Below are positions 52,965-63,233 of a stretch of 64,000 bases of DNA, piece by piece. The stretch's first letter is position 1. Each line of letters starts with the position of its first letter. The translations under genes and the position numbers were made by a program. The stretch is from Trinickia caryophylli (lineage in GTDB: Bacteria; Pseudomonadota; Gammaproteobacteria; Burkholderiales; Burkholderiaceae). The notes below the pieces were generated by a model. It saw only the letters and a list, made by a program, of their open reading frames with translations. It was not told where the DNA came from and searched no databases. Location of the stretch: positions 1,054,001 through 1,118,000 of the forward strand of contig NZ_CP139970.1 in assembly GCF_034424545.1 (NCBI RefSeq), read 5' to 3'.

Positions 52965-54242
52965 TCAGGACTGCTCGAAGGCCACGCGGCCGCCGACGAT
53001 CGTCGCGCGCACACGTGCCGGCAGTTCATACCCGAGAAAAGGCGTATTGTGCCCCTGACTGCGCAGCACGCGCGGCTCCACGCGCCAATGTGCCGCGCGA
53101 TCGAAAACGCACAGATCAGCGGGTGCGCCGACTGCGACGCTTCCCGCCGGCAAGCCCAGCACGGCAGCCGGGCTCGCCGTGATGTGCCCGAGCGCCTTCG
53201 CAAGCGGAACCCCCGCTTCGTCCGCCCACTTGACGGTCAGCGAGAGCAGCAGTTCGAGCCCCGTCGCACCCGGGGTGGCCTCACCGAACGGCAGCAGCTT
53301 TTCGTCGTCGTCGACAGGCGTGTGATTCGAGCAGATCGCGTCGATCGTGCCATCGGCGAGCCCCGCGCGAATGGCCTCGCGGTCGCGCTGCTGCCGCAGC
53401 GGCGGATCGAGCCGGAAATGCGCGTCGAAATAGCCGATGTCGATATCGATCAGATGCACATGATTGGCGGAAACGTCGCAGGTAACGGGCAAGCCTTCGG
53501 CCTTCGCCTCGCGCACGAGCGCGATGCCCGCCGCCGAAGACAACTGTGAAAGATGCACGCGCGCGCCGGTCACCCGCATCACTTCGAAAAGCGTGTGCAG
53601 TGCGATGGTCTCGGCCGCCACGGGCACACCCGACAAGCCGAGACGCGAGGCCACCGCGCCGCTCGCGGCCACCCCACCCTTGGCAAGCCACGCATCCTGC
53701 GGACGCAGCCAGACCATATAGCCATACGTGCTCGCGTACTGCAGCGCGCGCAGCAGTACCTGCGTGTCGGCGATGGGTACGTCTGCCTGCGTGAAGCCGA
53801 CACAGCCTGCTTCGGTCAGCGCGACCATCTCGGTGATCACCTGCCCTTTCAGGCCGACCGTCAGCGCGCCGAGCGGATAGACGTGCGCACGATCGAGGTT
53901 GCGAGCACGGAACTTCAGCATTTCGACGAGGCCGGGCTCATCGAGCACAGGGTCCGTATCGGGCGGGCAAACGAGGCTCGTTACACCGCCGGCCAGCGCG
54001 GCAGCCGTCTCCGATTCGAGCGTCGCCTTGTGCTCGTAGCCGGGCTCGCGAAGCCGTGCCGAAAGGTCGACGAAACCGGGCGCGACCGACAGCCCGGTTG
54101 CGTCGATCTTCTTCGTCGCCTGAAAGCCTTCGGGCGCCGCGCCGACCGACGCGATCCGGCCGTCGGCGATGAACACGTCCGTTCGTTGCTCGGTACCGGC
54201 CGCCGGATCGATGAGCGTGCCGTCTGCGATATGAATCTTCAT
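52965..54242 (-). CDS. pyrX: Dihydroorotase homologue lacking metal ligands (PyrC'/PyrX type)
   Basis: A 425-residue amidohydrolase-fold protein next to pyrB. Where active type I dihydroorotases have H-x-H after V-D it reads V-D-L-S-A-R-L-R-E-P-G-Y-E-H (near residue 57), so both first-shell His are lost; the later metal Asp segment T-D-H is C-S-N-H-T-P near 305. Such proteins (PyrC' of Pseudomonas) are non-catalytic partners required for assembly of the aspartate transcarbamoylase dodecamer. An active dihydroorotase must be encoded elsewhere. Symbol pyrX follows usage for this homologue; pyrC in many annotations. Confidence 0.88.
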   Translation of the reverse strand: MKIHIADGTLIDPAAGTEQRTDVFIADGRIASVGAAPEGFQATKKIDATGLSVAPGFVDLSARLREPGYEHKATLESETAAALAGGVTSLVCPPDTDPVLDEPGLVEMLKFRARNLDRAHVYPLGALTVGLKGQVITEMVALTEAGCVGFTQADVPIADTQVLLRALQYASTYGYMVWLRPQDAWLAKGGVAASGAVASRLGLSGVPVAAETIALHTLFEVMRVTGARVHLSQLSSAAGIALVREAKAEGLPVTCDVSANHVHLIDIDIGYFDAHFRLDPPLRQQRDREAIRAGLADGTIDAICSNHTPVDDDEKLLPFGEATPGATGLELLLSLTVKWADEAGVPLAKALGHITASPAAVLGLPAGSVAVGAPADLCVFDRAAHWRVEPRVLRSQGHNTPFLGYELPARVRATIVGGRVAFEQS

Positions 54243-54308
54243 GCGCTGCCTTGCCTTCTGTTCGTTTCGTCTTTGCGTCTCGTCAGTTCCAGCTCGACGT
54301 GCTCGCCG

Positions 54309-55340
54309 TCAATCATTGTTGCCGGCGACGATGCTCATCACGGCCATGCGCACGGCAATACCGAACGTGACCTGGTTGAGGATCACCGACTGCGGGCCGT
54401 CCGCCACCTGCGAGTCGATCTCCACGCCACGGTTCATCGGCCCGGGATGCATTACGATCGCATCGGGCTTCGCGCGCGCGAGACGCTCGGGCGTGAGCCC
54501 CCAGCTCTGGAAGTACTCTTGCGCCGATGGCAGCAGCGCACCGCTCATGCGCTCGTTCTGGAGCCGCAGCATGATGATCACGTCGACGTCGCGCAGCCCT
54601 TCGTCGAGATTGTGAAAAACGCGCACGCCCATTTGCTCGAGCCCGCCCGGCAGCAGCGTACGAGGGCCGACGGCTCGGATTTCGGGTACGCCGAGCGTCG
54701 TCAACGCATGGATGTCGGAGCGCGCCACGCGCGAATGCAGGATGTCGCCGACGATCGCCACGCGCAGGTTCGTGAAGTCGCGCTTGTAGTGGCGGATCGT
54801 GTACATGTCGAGCAGGCCCTGCGTCGGATGCGCATGCCGGCCGTCGCCCGCGTTGATGACGTGCACGTGCGGCGCGCAATGTTCGGCGATCAGATACGGC
54901 GCGCCGCTCGACGCATGACGCACGACGAACATGTCCGCGTGCATGGCCGACAGATTGTTGATCGTATCGAGCAGCGATTCGCCCTTGCTCGTCGACGACG
55001 CGTTGATATTCAGGTTCAGCACGTCGGCCGACAAACGCGTGGCCGCGATCTCGAACGTCGTGCGCGTACGCGTCGAATTCTCGAAAAAGAGGTTGAAGAC
55101 CGACTTGCCCCGCAGCAGCGGCACCTTCTTGACCTCGCGGTCGGTCACGCTCACGAACTGCTCGGCCGTATCGAGGATGTGCGTGACGATCGCGCGCGGC
55201 AGGCCCTCGATCGTCAGCAAATGCTTGAGTTCGCCGCTTTTCGTGAGCTGCGGATTACCCTTCAGAAACCCATAGCGGAAGCGTTCCGGCGATCCGCTCT
55301 CGCCGGCAAGACCGGCCTGCCCCGGCGTGACGATGTTCAT
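54309..55340 (-). CDS. pyrB: Aspartate carbamoyltransferase catalytic subunit
   Basis: A 343-residue ATCase: carbamoyl-phosphate loop [11 protein letters not shown] near residue 88, H-P-T-Q-G-L-L-D near 168, [10 protein letters not shown] near 200, and H-P-G-P-M-N-R-G near 303. The first 30 residues before the catalytic core (G-Q-A-G-L-A-G) are longer than in E. coli, as in class A ATCases that assemble with a dihydroorotase homologue. Followed by the PyrC' gene after 66 bases. Confidence 0.96.
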   Translation of the reverse strand: MNIVTPGQAGLAGESGSPERFRYGFLKGNPQLTKSGELKHLLTIEGLPRAIVTHILDTAEQFVSVTDREVKKVPLLRGKSVFNLFFENSTRTRTTFEIAATRLSADVLNLNINASSTSKGESLLDTINNLSAMHADMFVVRHASSGAPYLIAEHCAPHVHVINAGDGRHAHPTQGLLDMYTIRHYKRDFTNLRVAIVGDILHSRVARSDIHALTTLGVPEIRAVGPRTLLPGGLEQMGVRVFHNLDEGLRDVDVIIMLRLQNERMSGALLPSAQEYFQSWGLTPERLARAKPDAIVMHPGPMNRGVEIDSQVADGPQSVILNQVTFGIAVRMAVMSIVAGNND

Positions 55341-55477
55341 GTTCTGCCTGATTCAAACGTTGGTTCAGTTGCGCGAAACGCACACGCCGCGCGCTGCCCC
55401 GGCCAGTCGCCTCGAAAGTCCAGGAGAAGCCTCGTGCGCATGCGTTCGTTTCTCTCGCCCGCCGCCCCGATGCACGC

Positions 55478-55993
55478 TCAGTCGACGCGCGGTTCGGTGC
55501 GAAACGTAAAGCGGCCGTCGGTGCCGCGTTCGAGCACGAGCGTGGTGTCGGCATCGACCTCGGTGCGCGCACCGACGAAGCGCGCCGCGATCGGCAGTTC
55601 GCGCCCGCCGCGCTCAGCAAGGACTGCCAGCTCGATCGCGGCGGGACGCCCGTAGTCGTAGAGTTCGTTCATCGCGGCGCGCACCGTGCGCCCCGTATAC
55701 AGGACGTCGTCCACGAGCACGATGCGCCGCCCGTCGACCTCGAACGGCAGCGATGTCGGGCTCGCCTGGCTGTGCAGGCCCTTCTTGGCATAATCGTCGC
55801 GATGCAATGCGACGTTGACCACGCCGAAAGACGCGATGCCGAGATCGCGCGCGAGCCGCTCGGCGAGCCATGCTCCGCCGCTGTACACGCCCGCCAGTAC
55901 CGGCGCATCGTGCGCGCCGAACGATTGGCCGTACGCGTCGCGAATCTGATCGAGCAAAGCGCGATAAGACGCTTCGGCATCAATGCAACTCAT
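55478..55993 (-). CDS. pyrR: Bifunctional pyr operon regulator / uracil phosphoribosyltransferase
   Basis: A 171-residue type I phosphoribosyltransferase: PRPP loop [14 protein letters not shown] near residue 90, and N-terminal [20 protein letters not shown] near 15 with [10 protein letters not shown] near 35. In Gram-positives PyrR attenuates the pyr operon through RNA; in proteobacteria it is mainly a UPRTase or of unclear role. It overlaps yqgF by 14 bases and lies 137 bases upstream of pyrB. Confidence 0.92.
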   Translation of the reverse strand: MSCIDAEASYRALLDQIRDAYGQSFGAHDAPVLAGVYSGGAWLAERLARDLGIASFGVVNVALHRDDYAKKGLHSQASPTSLPFEVDGRRIVLVDDVLYTGRTVRAAMNELYDYGRPAAIELAVLAERGGRELPIAARFVGARTEVDADTTLVLERGTDGRFTFRTEPRVD

Positions 55994-56414
55994 CGGTAAG
56001 TCCGTCCAGGTATTGTTGAAGAATGACGCGTGCGGCCTCGGCGTCGAGCATGTCGTCGCCCGTCCCGCGCTCGCGCAGATCGGCCGCCGCCTCGACCGAC
56101 GAATAACGCTCGTCGACCCAGCTCACGGGGAGATTGAAACGTCCGTTCAACTGATTGCCGAAACGCTTGGCAAGCTGAGTGCGCGCGTGAGGGGTGCCGT
56201 CAGGGTGCAGAGGAAGGCCGACCACGAGGGCATCCGGCTTCCATTCCCCGATCAGTTTGCCGAGTGCTTCGAAGCGAAATTCGCGGTTGCGATTGGGCAC
56301 GACCGCCAGCGCACGCGCGTGACGCGTCAAGGCGTTGCCAATTGCCACGCCGATGCGTTTTTCGCCGTAGTCGAATGCAAGCAGCGTCGCCTCAGGCCCG
56401 ACGGGCTTGCTCAT
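55980..56414 (-). CDS. yqgF: YqgF/RuvX-type pre-16S rRNA nuclease
   Basis: A 144-residue RNase H-fold protein: [16 protein letters not shown] near residue 12 (first catalytic Asp), [19 protein letters not shown] near 62, [11 protein letters not shown] near 100 and [15 protein letters not shown] near 122 with the last Asp. Processes the 5' end of 16S rRNA. Overlaps both neighbours: ATG 56414 with the UPF0301 stop, and its end with pyrR. Confidence 0.94.
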   Translation of the reverse strand: MSKPVGPEATLLAFDYGEKRIGVAIGNALTRHARALAVVPNRNREFRFEALGKLIGEWKPDALVVGLPLHPDGTPHARTQLAKRFGNQLNGRFNLPVSWVDERYSSVEAAADLRERGTGDDMLDAEAARVILQQYLDGLTDELH

Positions 56415-56989
56415 GCGTGTCCCGCGTCGCCCGAAAGCATCGAGGGCGTGACGCCAAGCAGCGCAAGCGCCGCCTCGAACCGGTTCTCCGCCGGCACCTC
56501 GAACACGATCCGGGGATCGGCCTCGACGGTGAGCCAGCCATTGCGCGAGATTTCTTCCTCGAGCTGGCCGGCGCCCCAGCCGGCATGGCCCAGGGTCAGC
56601 AAAAAGCGTTGCGGCCCCTTGCCGCTCGCCACGGCTTCGAGAACGTCTTTCGAAGTCGTCATCTCGAGCCCGCCCGTGACGGCCATCGACGAAGTGTACG
56701 CACTGCCCTCGACGGGCTCGTGCAAGACGAAGCCGCGCTCGGTCTGGACCGGGCCGCCAAAATAAACGGGAACGTGCAGCAATGGTTCGATCTCGAGCTT
56801 CAGATCGATGCGGCTGAACAGCGACTCGAGATCGATGTCGGTGGGCCGGTTGATGACCAGGCCGAGCGCGCCGCGCTCGCTGTGATCGCAAAGGTAGACC
56901 ACGGTCCCAGAGAAAGTGGGATCGGCCATGTTCGGCATGGCGATCAGGAACTGGTTGGTCAGGTTGATGCGATCGTTACTCTTGGGCAT
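56411..56989 (-). CDS. algH: UPF0301 (AlgH/YqgE) family protein
   Basis: A 192-residue protein of the YqgE/AlgH family: [12 protein letters not shown] near residue 10, [20 protein letters not shown] near 30, [15 protein letters not shown] near 75, and [17 protein letters not shown] near 130. Function uncertain; AlgH influenced alginate in Pseudomonas. The conserved order UPF0301-yqgF-pyrR-pyrB-pyrX suggests one operon beginning here. Promoter would lie in 56990-57178, where I see no clear hexamers. Confidence 0.93.
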   Translation of the reverse strand: MPKSNDRINLTNQFLIAMPNMADPTFSGTVVYLCDHSERGALGLVINRPTDIDLESLFSRIDLKLEIEPLLHVPVYFGGPVQTERGFVLHEPVEGSAYTSSMAVTGGLEMTTSKDVLEAVASGKGPQRFLLTLGHAGWGAGQLEEEISRNGWLTVEADPRIVFEVPAENRFEAALALLGVTPSMLSGDAGHA

Positions 56990-57178
56990 GGTTCGAATTC
57001 TAGCAAAGACGGTGCGGGATCGCCCCTCGAGTACGGAGCTTTGCGGGCGGCCTCGCACGAAGCGCGCCACGGGCGCGCGACCGGCCGGCGGCACGCCGCA
57101 CTTACCGCACACTCTAACATGGCATGGAGCGCGCGCCCGGCAGGCACGCGGCCATCCGGTGGCCGCCGTTGGGAAGGC

Positions 57179-58528
57179 TCAGACTGGAGGTGCCGGATAA
57201 GCAGGCGCCGCCCGTTCGATGGCGCGCGTCAAATCGACGAGCGGCTTGGCCGACTCCGGCGGCGCGACGCCGGCCGCCACGCGCAGCAGCATCGCGCGCA
57301 GCGCCTCGCTGCCGGCCTCTACCGCCTTCGCGTCAGGCATCCGGCCGGGCGCCCCTTCGTCTAGCGCATAACTGCCGAGCCGCCACGCCAGCCCCAATGC
57401 ATCGGCAAGCACGGCAACGTGCCCAAAGCCAACCGCGCAGGCGGCCGCGCCGAGCCGATAACCCGCTTCGGAGGCTCGCCGAGCAGCCTCCCCGTCGGCG
57501 GTATGCTCGCTTTGTGCCACGAGCGCAGCCATCGAGGCATCCGCCGTTTGGAGGAAGTCCTCGTAGGCCCGCACGTTGATCGAAAGCACGCCGAGAACGC
57601 GCGTGCCACCGCCGTCGTCTGCCGCAGCACGCTCGGCGCCGGCTTCCCAAAGCACCTCCGAGGCGGACGTGCCGGCAACGTGCCAATCGACCGTCAATCC
57701 GTAATCGTTGAGCAGCGCGACGTGATCCGCATCCTCCGCCGCCGCGCCATAGAGCGCGTAGTCGCGCCAGAGCAGGGCAAGCGCTGCCCGGACGAACGAG
57801 CGCGGCGCGCTCGTCGCACCGCGTGCCTGATCGGCAAGAAGCAGGTTCGAGCGCGCATAGAACCGTTTGGCTTCGGCATCGGCCGACACCGCCCTGCCCG
57901 TCAGCCGCAGCGCCTTTGCGCAAGACGTGACGAGCCGCCAAACATCGTAGGGATCGGGCCCGATGAGTTCGGACGCGCAACGCTCCAGTTCGTCGACCGC
58001 GCCCGAGGCATGCGGCTCGCGCAGGACTGCGAGCAGCGCCGCTTCGTAGCAGGCACGCAGCCGCGCCAGTTGCGCCGCGGGCAATCGCCGCATGGTTGCC
58101 GGAGCGATGGGGCGGGCGGCCAGCGCAAGATCTTCGAAGGCAACGACGCTCGGTGCGCCGGTATGCGCGGCAATGCGTGCGCTGAATTCGCGGTAATGCG
58201 CGAAGAGCGTGCCCGAGCAGGCCAACTCCCGCAGGTTGCGGCGCCGAAGCGCGGCATGAAAATCGTCGAGCGCCGTCTGGAAACGGTCGGAGAGCTCGCC
58301 GGCCGCAAACGGGGACGCCAATACGAGCGCATCGGCAAAGCGTTGCGCGGGCAGCCAACCTGCCTGGCCCAGCGCCTGTGACGCACGCAGCAACGGCGCG
58401 CCGGCTGCCAGACCCGCCCGGCAGGCCTCGCGCGCCTCCGCCACCGCCCGTTCCGCCGATGGAACAGCCGCGCCACGAGTGTTCGGCAATGCTTCGAGGT
58501 TCGACTCAGCGGAACGTGTCATAGGCAT
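57179..58528 (-). CDS. FimL/ChpA N-terminal-like protein, putative Pil-Chp relic
   Basis: A 449-residue alanine-rich helical protein with no membrane segment. Pattern reading suggests the N-terminal module shared by ChpA and FimL: repeats of HPt-like helical bundles (LLRASQALGQAGWLPAQRFA near residue 47, YRLGAAACAVGFGHVAVLAD near 360) but without the phosphorylatable H of H-x-x-K-G. A segment near 195-275 (DPYDVWRLVTSCAKALRL, then SNLLLADQA, then LLNDYGL) follows the layout of ChpA. In other beta-proteobacteria the region between rubredoxin and UPF0301 encodes the PilG-PilH-PilI-PilJ-ChpA twitching system (from memory). No pilGHIJ gene is present here. Function is inference. Confidence 0.7.
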   Translation of the reverse strand: MPMTRSAESNLEALPNTRGAAVPSAERAVAEAREACRAGLAAGAPLLRASQALGQAGWLPAQRFADALVLASPFAAGELSDRFQTALDDFHAALRRRNLRELACSGTLFAHYREFSARIAAHTGAPSVVAFEDLALAARPIAPATMRRLPAAQLARLRACYEAALLAVLREPHASGAVDELERCASELIGPDPYDVWRLVTSCAKALRLTGRAVSADAEAKRFYARSNLLLADQARGATSAPRSFVRAALALLWRDYALYGAAAEDADHVALLNDYGLTVDWHVAGTSASEVLWEAGAERAAADDGGGTRVLGVLSINVRAYEDFLQTADASMAALVAQSEHTADGEAARRASEAGYRLGAAACAVGFGHVAVLADALGLAWRLGSYALDEGAPGRMPDAKAVEAGSEALRAMLLRVAAGVAPPESAKPLVDLTRAIERAAPAYPAPPV

Positions 58529-58587
58529 TCAGCGTGCGGCTCGTCCGAGCAGACAGCAGGCCCGCGCGACCGCGTGACGGCGGTGGC

Positions 58588-58758
58588 TCAGATCTGGACC
58601 ATCTCGAAGTCTTCCTTGCGCGCGCCGCACTCGGGGCAGGTCCAGTTCACGGGGACGTCTTCCCACTTGGTGCCGGGCGCGATCCCCTCTTCCGGCAGCC
58701 CGGCTTCTTCATCGTAGATCCAGCCGCAAATGAGGCACATCCAGCTTCTGTATTCCAT
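58588..58758 (-). CDS. Rubredoxin
   Basis: A 56-residue rubredoxin with both iron-binding pairs: W-M-C-L-I-C-G-W-I-Y at residues 6-15 and W-T-C-P-E-C-G-A at 39-46, plus the typical Y-D and DVPVNW. One-electron carrier of the cytoplasm. ATG 58758; the longer in-frame start at 58860 adds an unrelated N-terminus. Lies 59 bases from the ChpA-like gene on the same strand and is divergent from thiD. Confidence 0.96.
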   Translation of the reverse strand: MEYRSWMCLICGWIYDEEAGLPEEGIAPGTKWEDVPVNWTCPECGARKEDFEMVQI

Positions 58759-58947
58759 TCTTCTGCCGCGTCGAAAGGTCCGTTGATCAAAAGAGCCATG
58801 ATGGTACCGTTTTGGCCGTGCGGTGGCTATGACTTCATCCTTCGCCGTCCGGCGTGCCATTTCTTGCGATTAAGCCGCATAATTGAGGCCGGCGGCGCAC
58901 CGCGCCGCCCTCACCGCCAATACTCTTCGCCTCAAGCCCCCATCGTC

Positions 58948-59802
58948 ATGCCCAGTGCCGCTCCTCCGATCGTCCTTACCTTCGGCCTCTCCGACCCGAC
59001 CGGTGGTTTCGGCGTGCAAGCCGACTTGCTGACGCTGGCAAGCATGGGCTGCCACGGCGTCTCGGTGCTGACGGGCTACACGGTGCGAGACTCGGCCACC
59101 TGCGAGGAGGTCACGGGGCTCGACCCCGACGTCGTGGCAACGCAGGCGCGCATGCTGCTCGAAGACATGCCGATTGCCGCCTTCAAGGTGGGAGCGGCCA
59201 CGCGAGCGGAGGTGGTGAGCGCGGTTGCCGAAGTCATTTCCGATTACGACGATATTCCGCTCATTCTCGCGCCCGACTTCACTGTCGACGACGAACACGT
59301 GCTTGCGGCCGATGAACTGCGCGAATCCATCGCCGATTTGCTCGCGCCGCAAACAACGGTGCTCGTAGCCGATCACGCCACGCTGTGCGCGCTCGCACAG
59401 CCCGACGGCGATGCCGAATCGCCGAGCCTGGATGCGGCCATCGCACAACTGCTCTCGCAGGGGACGGAGTATATCCTCGCCACCGAGCCGGGCACGCATC
59501 GGCTCGTCAACACCCTTTTCAGCGAAGACGGCCAGTTGCGTCAGGACATGTGGGATCGCCCCGCGCACCGCATCATGGGCACGACGGACACACTCGGCGC
59601 GGCCATTGCGGCACTGCTTGCCAACGGGCAGGAGCCCGCGGAAGCCGCACGCGAGGCTCAGGAGTACCTTTACCAGGCGACACGCAACGCCTTTCGCCCA
59701 GGTATGGGTGCCTATCTGCCCGATCGCTTCTTCTGGGCCCGCGATGACGACAGCGACGAAGTGCGGGCGGCCAGTCCGCGATACAAGCAGCCTCCGCGGT
59801 GA
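58948..59802 (+). CDS. thiD: Hydroxymethylpyrimidine/phosphomethylpyrimidine kinase
   Basis: A 284-residue ribokinase-fold kinase of thiamin synthesis: LTFGLSDPTGGFGVQADLLT near residue 9 (usual S-D-S/P-x-G-G-A-G-x-Q-A-D), G-V-S-V-L-T-G-Y-T near 37, F-K-V-G-A near 78, ILAPDF near 108, and the catalytic G-T-T-D-T-L-G-A-A near 212 (usual G-T/S-G-C/D-T-L). G-G-F-G and G-T-T-D are variants within the family. The C-terminal 40 residues are extra. Divergent from rubredoxin. Confidence 0.88.
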   Translation: MPSAAPPIVLTFGLSDPTGGFGVQADLLTLASMGCHGVSVLTGYTVRDSATCEEVTGLDPDVVATQARMLLEDMPIAAFKVGAATRAEVVSAVAEVISDYDDIPLILAPDFTVDDEHVLAADELRESIADLLAPQTTVLVADHATLCALAQPDGDAESPSLDAAIAQLLSQGTEYILATEPGTHRLVNTLFSEDGQLRQDMWDRPAHRIMGTTDTLGAAIAALLANGQEPAEAAREAQEYLYQATRNAFRPGMGAYLPDRFFWARDDDSDEVRAASPRYKQPPR

Positions 59803-59829
59803 TTGCGGACAGCGGCGGCGCAGCCGGCC

Positions 59830-60354
59830 TTACTCCACGAGATCGCCCAACGCCTCCTGGAAGGCCGGCGCCGCCTGCCGCGCCGCTTTCGCCACGTTGA
59901 TCTGCATTGCCGCCGCCGCCGTTTCCCAGAGATCCGCGCCAACATCGTAGCTGCCTCGTGCACGAAGCCAAGCCAGCACCTCGGCCAAGTGCCATATCGC
60001 AGCGCTCCCGCAGTGGACCGGCGCCGGAAAACTCCCGGCGTGCGCGATCATCAGTTTGCGCATGTTCTGCCGCGTCACGCCCACTGCTTGAGCGACGTCC
60101 GTCAGACCGACGAAATCAGGCACGGCCTCAATCAGGCAACCGCCCGGAACCGCCCGCCGGACATCCGCCAGTGCACTGAGAAACGCTTCGCGCGCGCTCG
60201 GGGCTTCGCGGGTGAACTCCAGTGCGACACGGCCCGGCAGCCCCGTACCGACCAGGGCGTCGTCGCAACCCGCCGCTCCGAGCCGCTCCATCAGGTCGTC
60301 CGGATCGAGCGAACTGTCGGGCAAGCGGTACCTCAACGTAAACGTATATTCCAT
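59830..60354 (-). CDS. DNA-binding antitoxin-like protein (partner of the HicA-like toxin)
   Basis: A 174-residue protein. N-terminal half M-E-Y-T-F-T-L-R-Y-R-L-P and G-L-P-G-R-V-A-L-E-F-T-R-E-A-P-S-A, a partly degenerate HicB-like alpha/beta domain; C-terminal half a helix-turn-helix G-L-T-D-V-A-Q-A-V-G-V-T-R-Q-N near residue 101 with wing-like AIWHLAEVLAWLRARG. Starts one base after the toxin stop, so synthesis is coupled. It is the likely repressor of the operator at 60670-60687. Assignment is by context and pattern only. Confidence 0.8.
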   Translation of the reverse strand: MEYTFTLRYRLPDSSLDPDDLMERLGAAGCDDALVGTGLPGRVALEFTREAPSAREAFLSALADVRRAVPGGCLIEAVPDFVGLTDVAQAVGVTRQNMRKLMIAHAGSFPAPVHCGSAAIWHLAEVLAWLRARGSYDVGADLWETAAAAMQINVAKAARQAAPAFQEALGDLVE

Positions 60355-60355
60355 T

Positions 60356-60640
60356 TCACTTCCTGCCCGGAGCACGCCGGGACATGACCGCCGCCAGGCG
60401 CTTGTGCATCGTGCAACCGTCCACCACCCGCCGTATAGCCCGCGCGTGATTTCCGGCGCTTCTCGGCGTGCTCCAAACGCCGCTGATGCAAAAGTCGCCG
60501 CATCGGCATTCATCGTTGTTGTAGGGGCAATAAATCTTTCCCCATGCATGGGACCCGCCCCGCTTGACCGTCCAGCCGTGCGCTTCGGCATGCCGTAACG
60601 CCTCTTCGATCTCCTTGCTCGGATGCACAGGACGAGTCAT
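60356..60640 (-). CDS. HicA-like toxin with a four-cysteine insertion
   Basis: A 94-residue protein. It has the HicA core: K-E-I-E-E-A-L-R-H-A-E-A-H-G-W-T-V-K-R-G-G-S-H near residues 9-31, with the catalytic His in G-S-H. Instead of the usual hydrophobic strand it then carries C-P-Y-N-N-D-E-C-R-C-G-D-F-C, four Cys in C-x6-C-x-C-x3-C order, and STPRSAGNHARAIRRVV. HicA toxins are mRNA interferases; the cysteines may bind zinc. ATG 60640 is only about ten bases after the -10, so the mRNA is almost leaderless. Toxin-first order, as in hicAB. Confidence 0.8.
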   Translation of the reverse strand: MTRPVHPSKEIEEALRHAEAHGWTVKRGGSHAWGKIYCPYNNDECRCGDFCISGVWSTPRSAGNHARAIRRVVDGCTMHKRLAAVMSRRAPGRK

Positions 60641-60649
60641 ACGGGCCCC

Positions 60650-60678
60650 AAGATACAAAGTTCAGGTGCGGTTGTCAA
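60650..60678 (-). promoter_or_regulatory. Sigma-70 promoter of the toxin-antitoxin pair
   Basis: On the minus strand TTGACA (60678-60673, perfect) and TATCTT (60655-60650) are 17 bases apart. Transcription should start about three to four bases before the toxin ATG. Confidence 0.75.
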
Positions 60679-60687
60679 ACGACAACC
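60670..60687. promoter_or_regulatory. Operator palindrome over the -35 of the toxin-antitoxin promoter
   Basis: GGTTGTC (60670-60676), AAAC, GACAACC (60681-60687): perfect 7-base arms. It covers the -35 hexamer, the expected place for autorepression by an antitoxin. Confidence 0.65.
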
Positions 60688-60923
60688 CACCAACCTAGGA
60701 CGAAGGGAAGCTGACGCGGAGGCGGGCCGCTTCAGTGGACAGGGGCATGGTGTTCGCGGTGTCAAAGCCGTTCTCTCGATGAAGGACACCCCGACATGCT
60801 GCCCGCCAAAGGCCTCACATGGGTATTCCCCGAACGGCCAGAACGAGTATGGAGCGAGCGGTGCATCGCGGCGGCACGCGTGCCGGCATCGCCGAATCGG
60901 CAGGAGGCTGTTGACCGGCGAAA

Positions 60924-60949
60924 AAAAACCCGCATTTCTGCGGGTTTTT
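60924..60949 (-). terminator. Bidirectional rho-independent terminator after groEL
   Basis: AAAAACCCGCA/TGCGGGTTTTT arms with a four-base loop (60935-60938). Reading from groEL it ends in eight T. The A run on the other side would also terminate plus-strand transcripts. Confidence 0.9.
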
Positions 60950-60998
60950 CGAGCGGGTGCGCCGAAGCGCACCCCATGTGAATCCGGCCTGCGCCGAA

Positions 60999-62642
<1,644 letters not shown>

Positions 62643-62681
62643 CTAACTCCTTGAAATCTTGTGGAATAGGATCGAGACGAG

Positions 62682-62972
62682 TTACTTCTGGACGACTGCC
62701 ATGATGTCTTCTTCGCGCATCACCAGCAATTCCTGGCCGTCGACCTTGACCGTCTGGCCGGCGTACTTGCCGAACAGGACACGGTCGCCGACTTTGACGT
62801 CGAGCGCGATTTGATCGCCCTTGTCATTGCGCTTACCCGGCCCGATCGCGAGCACCTCGCCTTGATCCGGCTTTTCGGCGGCGGCGTCAGGAATCACGAT
62901 GCCCGAGGCGGTCTTGGTTTCCTGATCCAAACGCTTCACGATGACGCGATCGTGCAAAGGACGAAGGTTCAT
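62682..62972 (-). CDS. groES: Co-chaperonin GroES (10 kDa)
   Basis: A 96-residue co-chaperonin: [20 protein letters not shown], mobile loop [10 protein letters not shown] near residue 20, E-V-L-A-I-G-P-G-K near 40, [16 protein letters not shown] near 65. ATG 62972 follows AGGAG by five bases; a GTG two codons upstream is part of the ribosome-site overlap and unlikely. First gene of the heat-shock operon. Confidence 0.98.
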   Translation of the reverse strand: MNLRPLHDRVIVKRLDQETKTASGIVIPDAAAEKPDQGEVLAIGPGKRNDKGDQIALDVKVGDRVLFGKYAGQTVKVDGQELLVMREEDIMAVVQK

Positions 62973-63042
62973 ACACACTCCTCTCTTGATTGAGACTGAA
63001 GAACGCTTAGGTTAGGCCGCCCAGCGACCCGGACGGAACTTG

Positions 63043-63069
63043 TTAGCACTCACGTGCAGCGAGTGCTAA
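63043..63069. promoter_or_regulatory. CIRCE element (HrcA operator)
   Basis: TTAGCACTC, nine bases, GAGTGCTAA: the exact consensus. It begins just downstream of the -10 of the groES promoter, so HrcA repressor would block initiation until heat shock. hrcA itself is not in the window. Confidence 0.95.
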
Positions 63070-63097
63070 TTATATGGACCGGTGTGGGCGAATTCAA
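63069..63097 (-). promoter_or_regulatory. Sigma-70 promoter of groES-groEL
   Basis: Minus strand TTGAAT (63097-63092) and a perfect TATAAT (63074-63069), 17-base spacer. The last T of the -10 shares position 63069 with the end of the CIRCE element. No sigma-32 consensus was looked for in detail beyond this. Confidence 0.85.
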
Positions 63098-63173
63098 GAA
63101 GGGACCGAGGGACAATTGCGACAATGCCCCCGCAACGCCCCAGTTGCCAAACGCGGCCGGTCGAGTTATAAAC

Positions 63174-63192
63174 GCAAATCATTCTTATTTGC
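63174..63192. promoter_or_regulatory. Fur box ahead of the sigma-factor gene
   Basis: A 19-base inverted repeat G-C-A-A-A-T-C-A-T-T-C-T-T-A-T-T-T-G-C, matching the Fur consensus with GCAAAT/ATTTGC ends; about 42 bases before the start codon, overlapping where the promoter should be. Supports iron repression. Confidence 0.75.
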
Positions 63193-63233
63193 AACGCCGG
63201 TAGCCGGCGCGCGACGCGAAAGGGGATCGTTCG

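Larger units (their letters stand above)
60659..60998. other. Gap between toxin-antitoxin promoter and groEL end
   Basis: Apart from the promoter/operator at 60650-60687 and the groEL terminator at 60924-60949, these 340 bases show no gene I can support. Confidence 0.5.

Noticed and set aside
53553..55655. 700-codon plus-strand frame across pyrX and pyrB
   Set aside because: Antisense to two well-supported genes; no recognisable motif.
62973..62978. GTG start two codons upstream for GroES
   Set aside because: It overlaps the ribosome site; family proteins begin MNLRPLHD at 62972.
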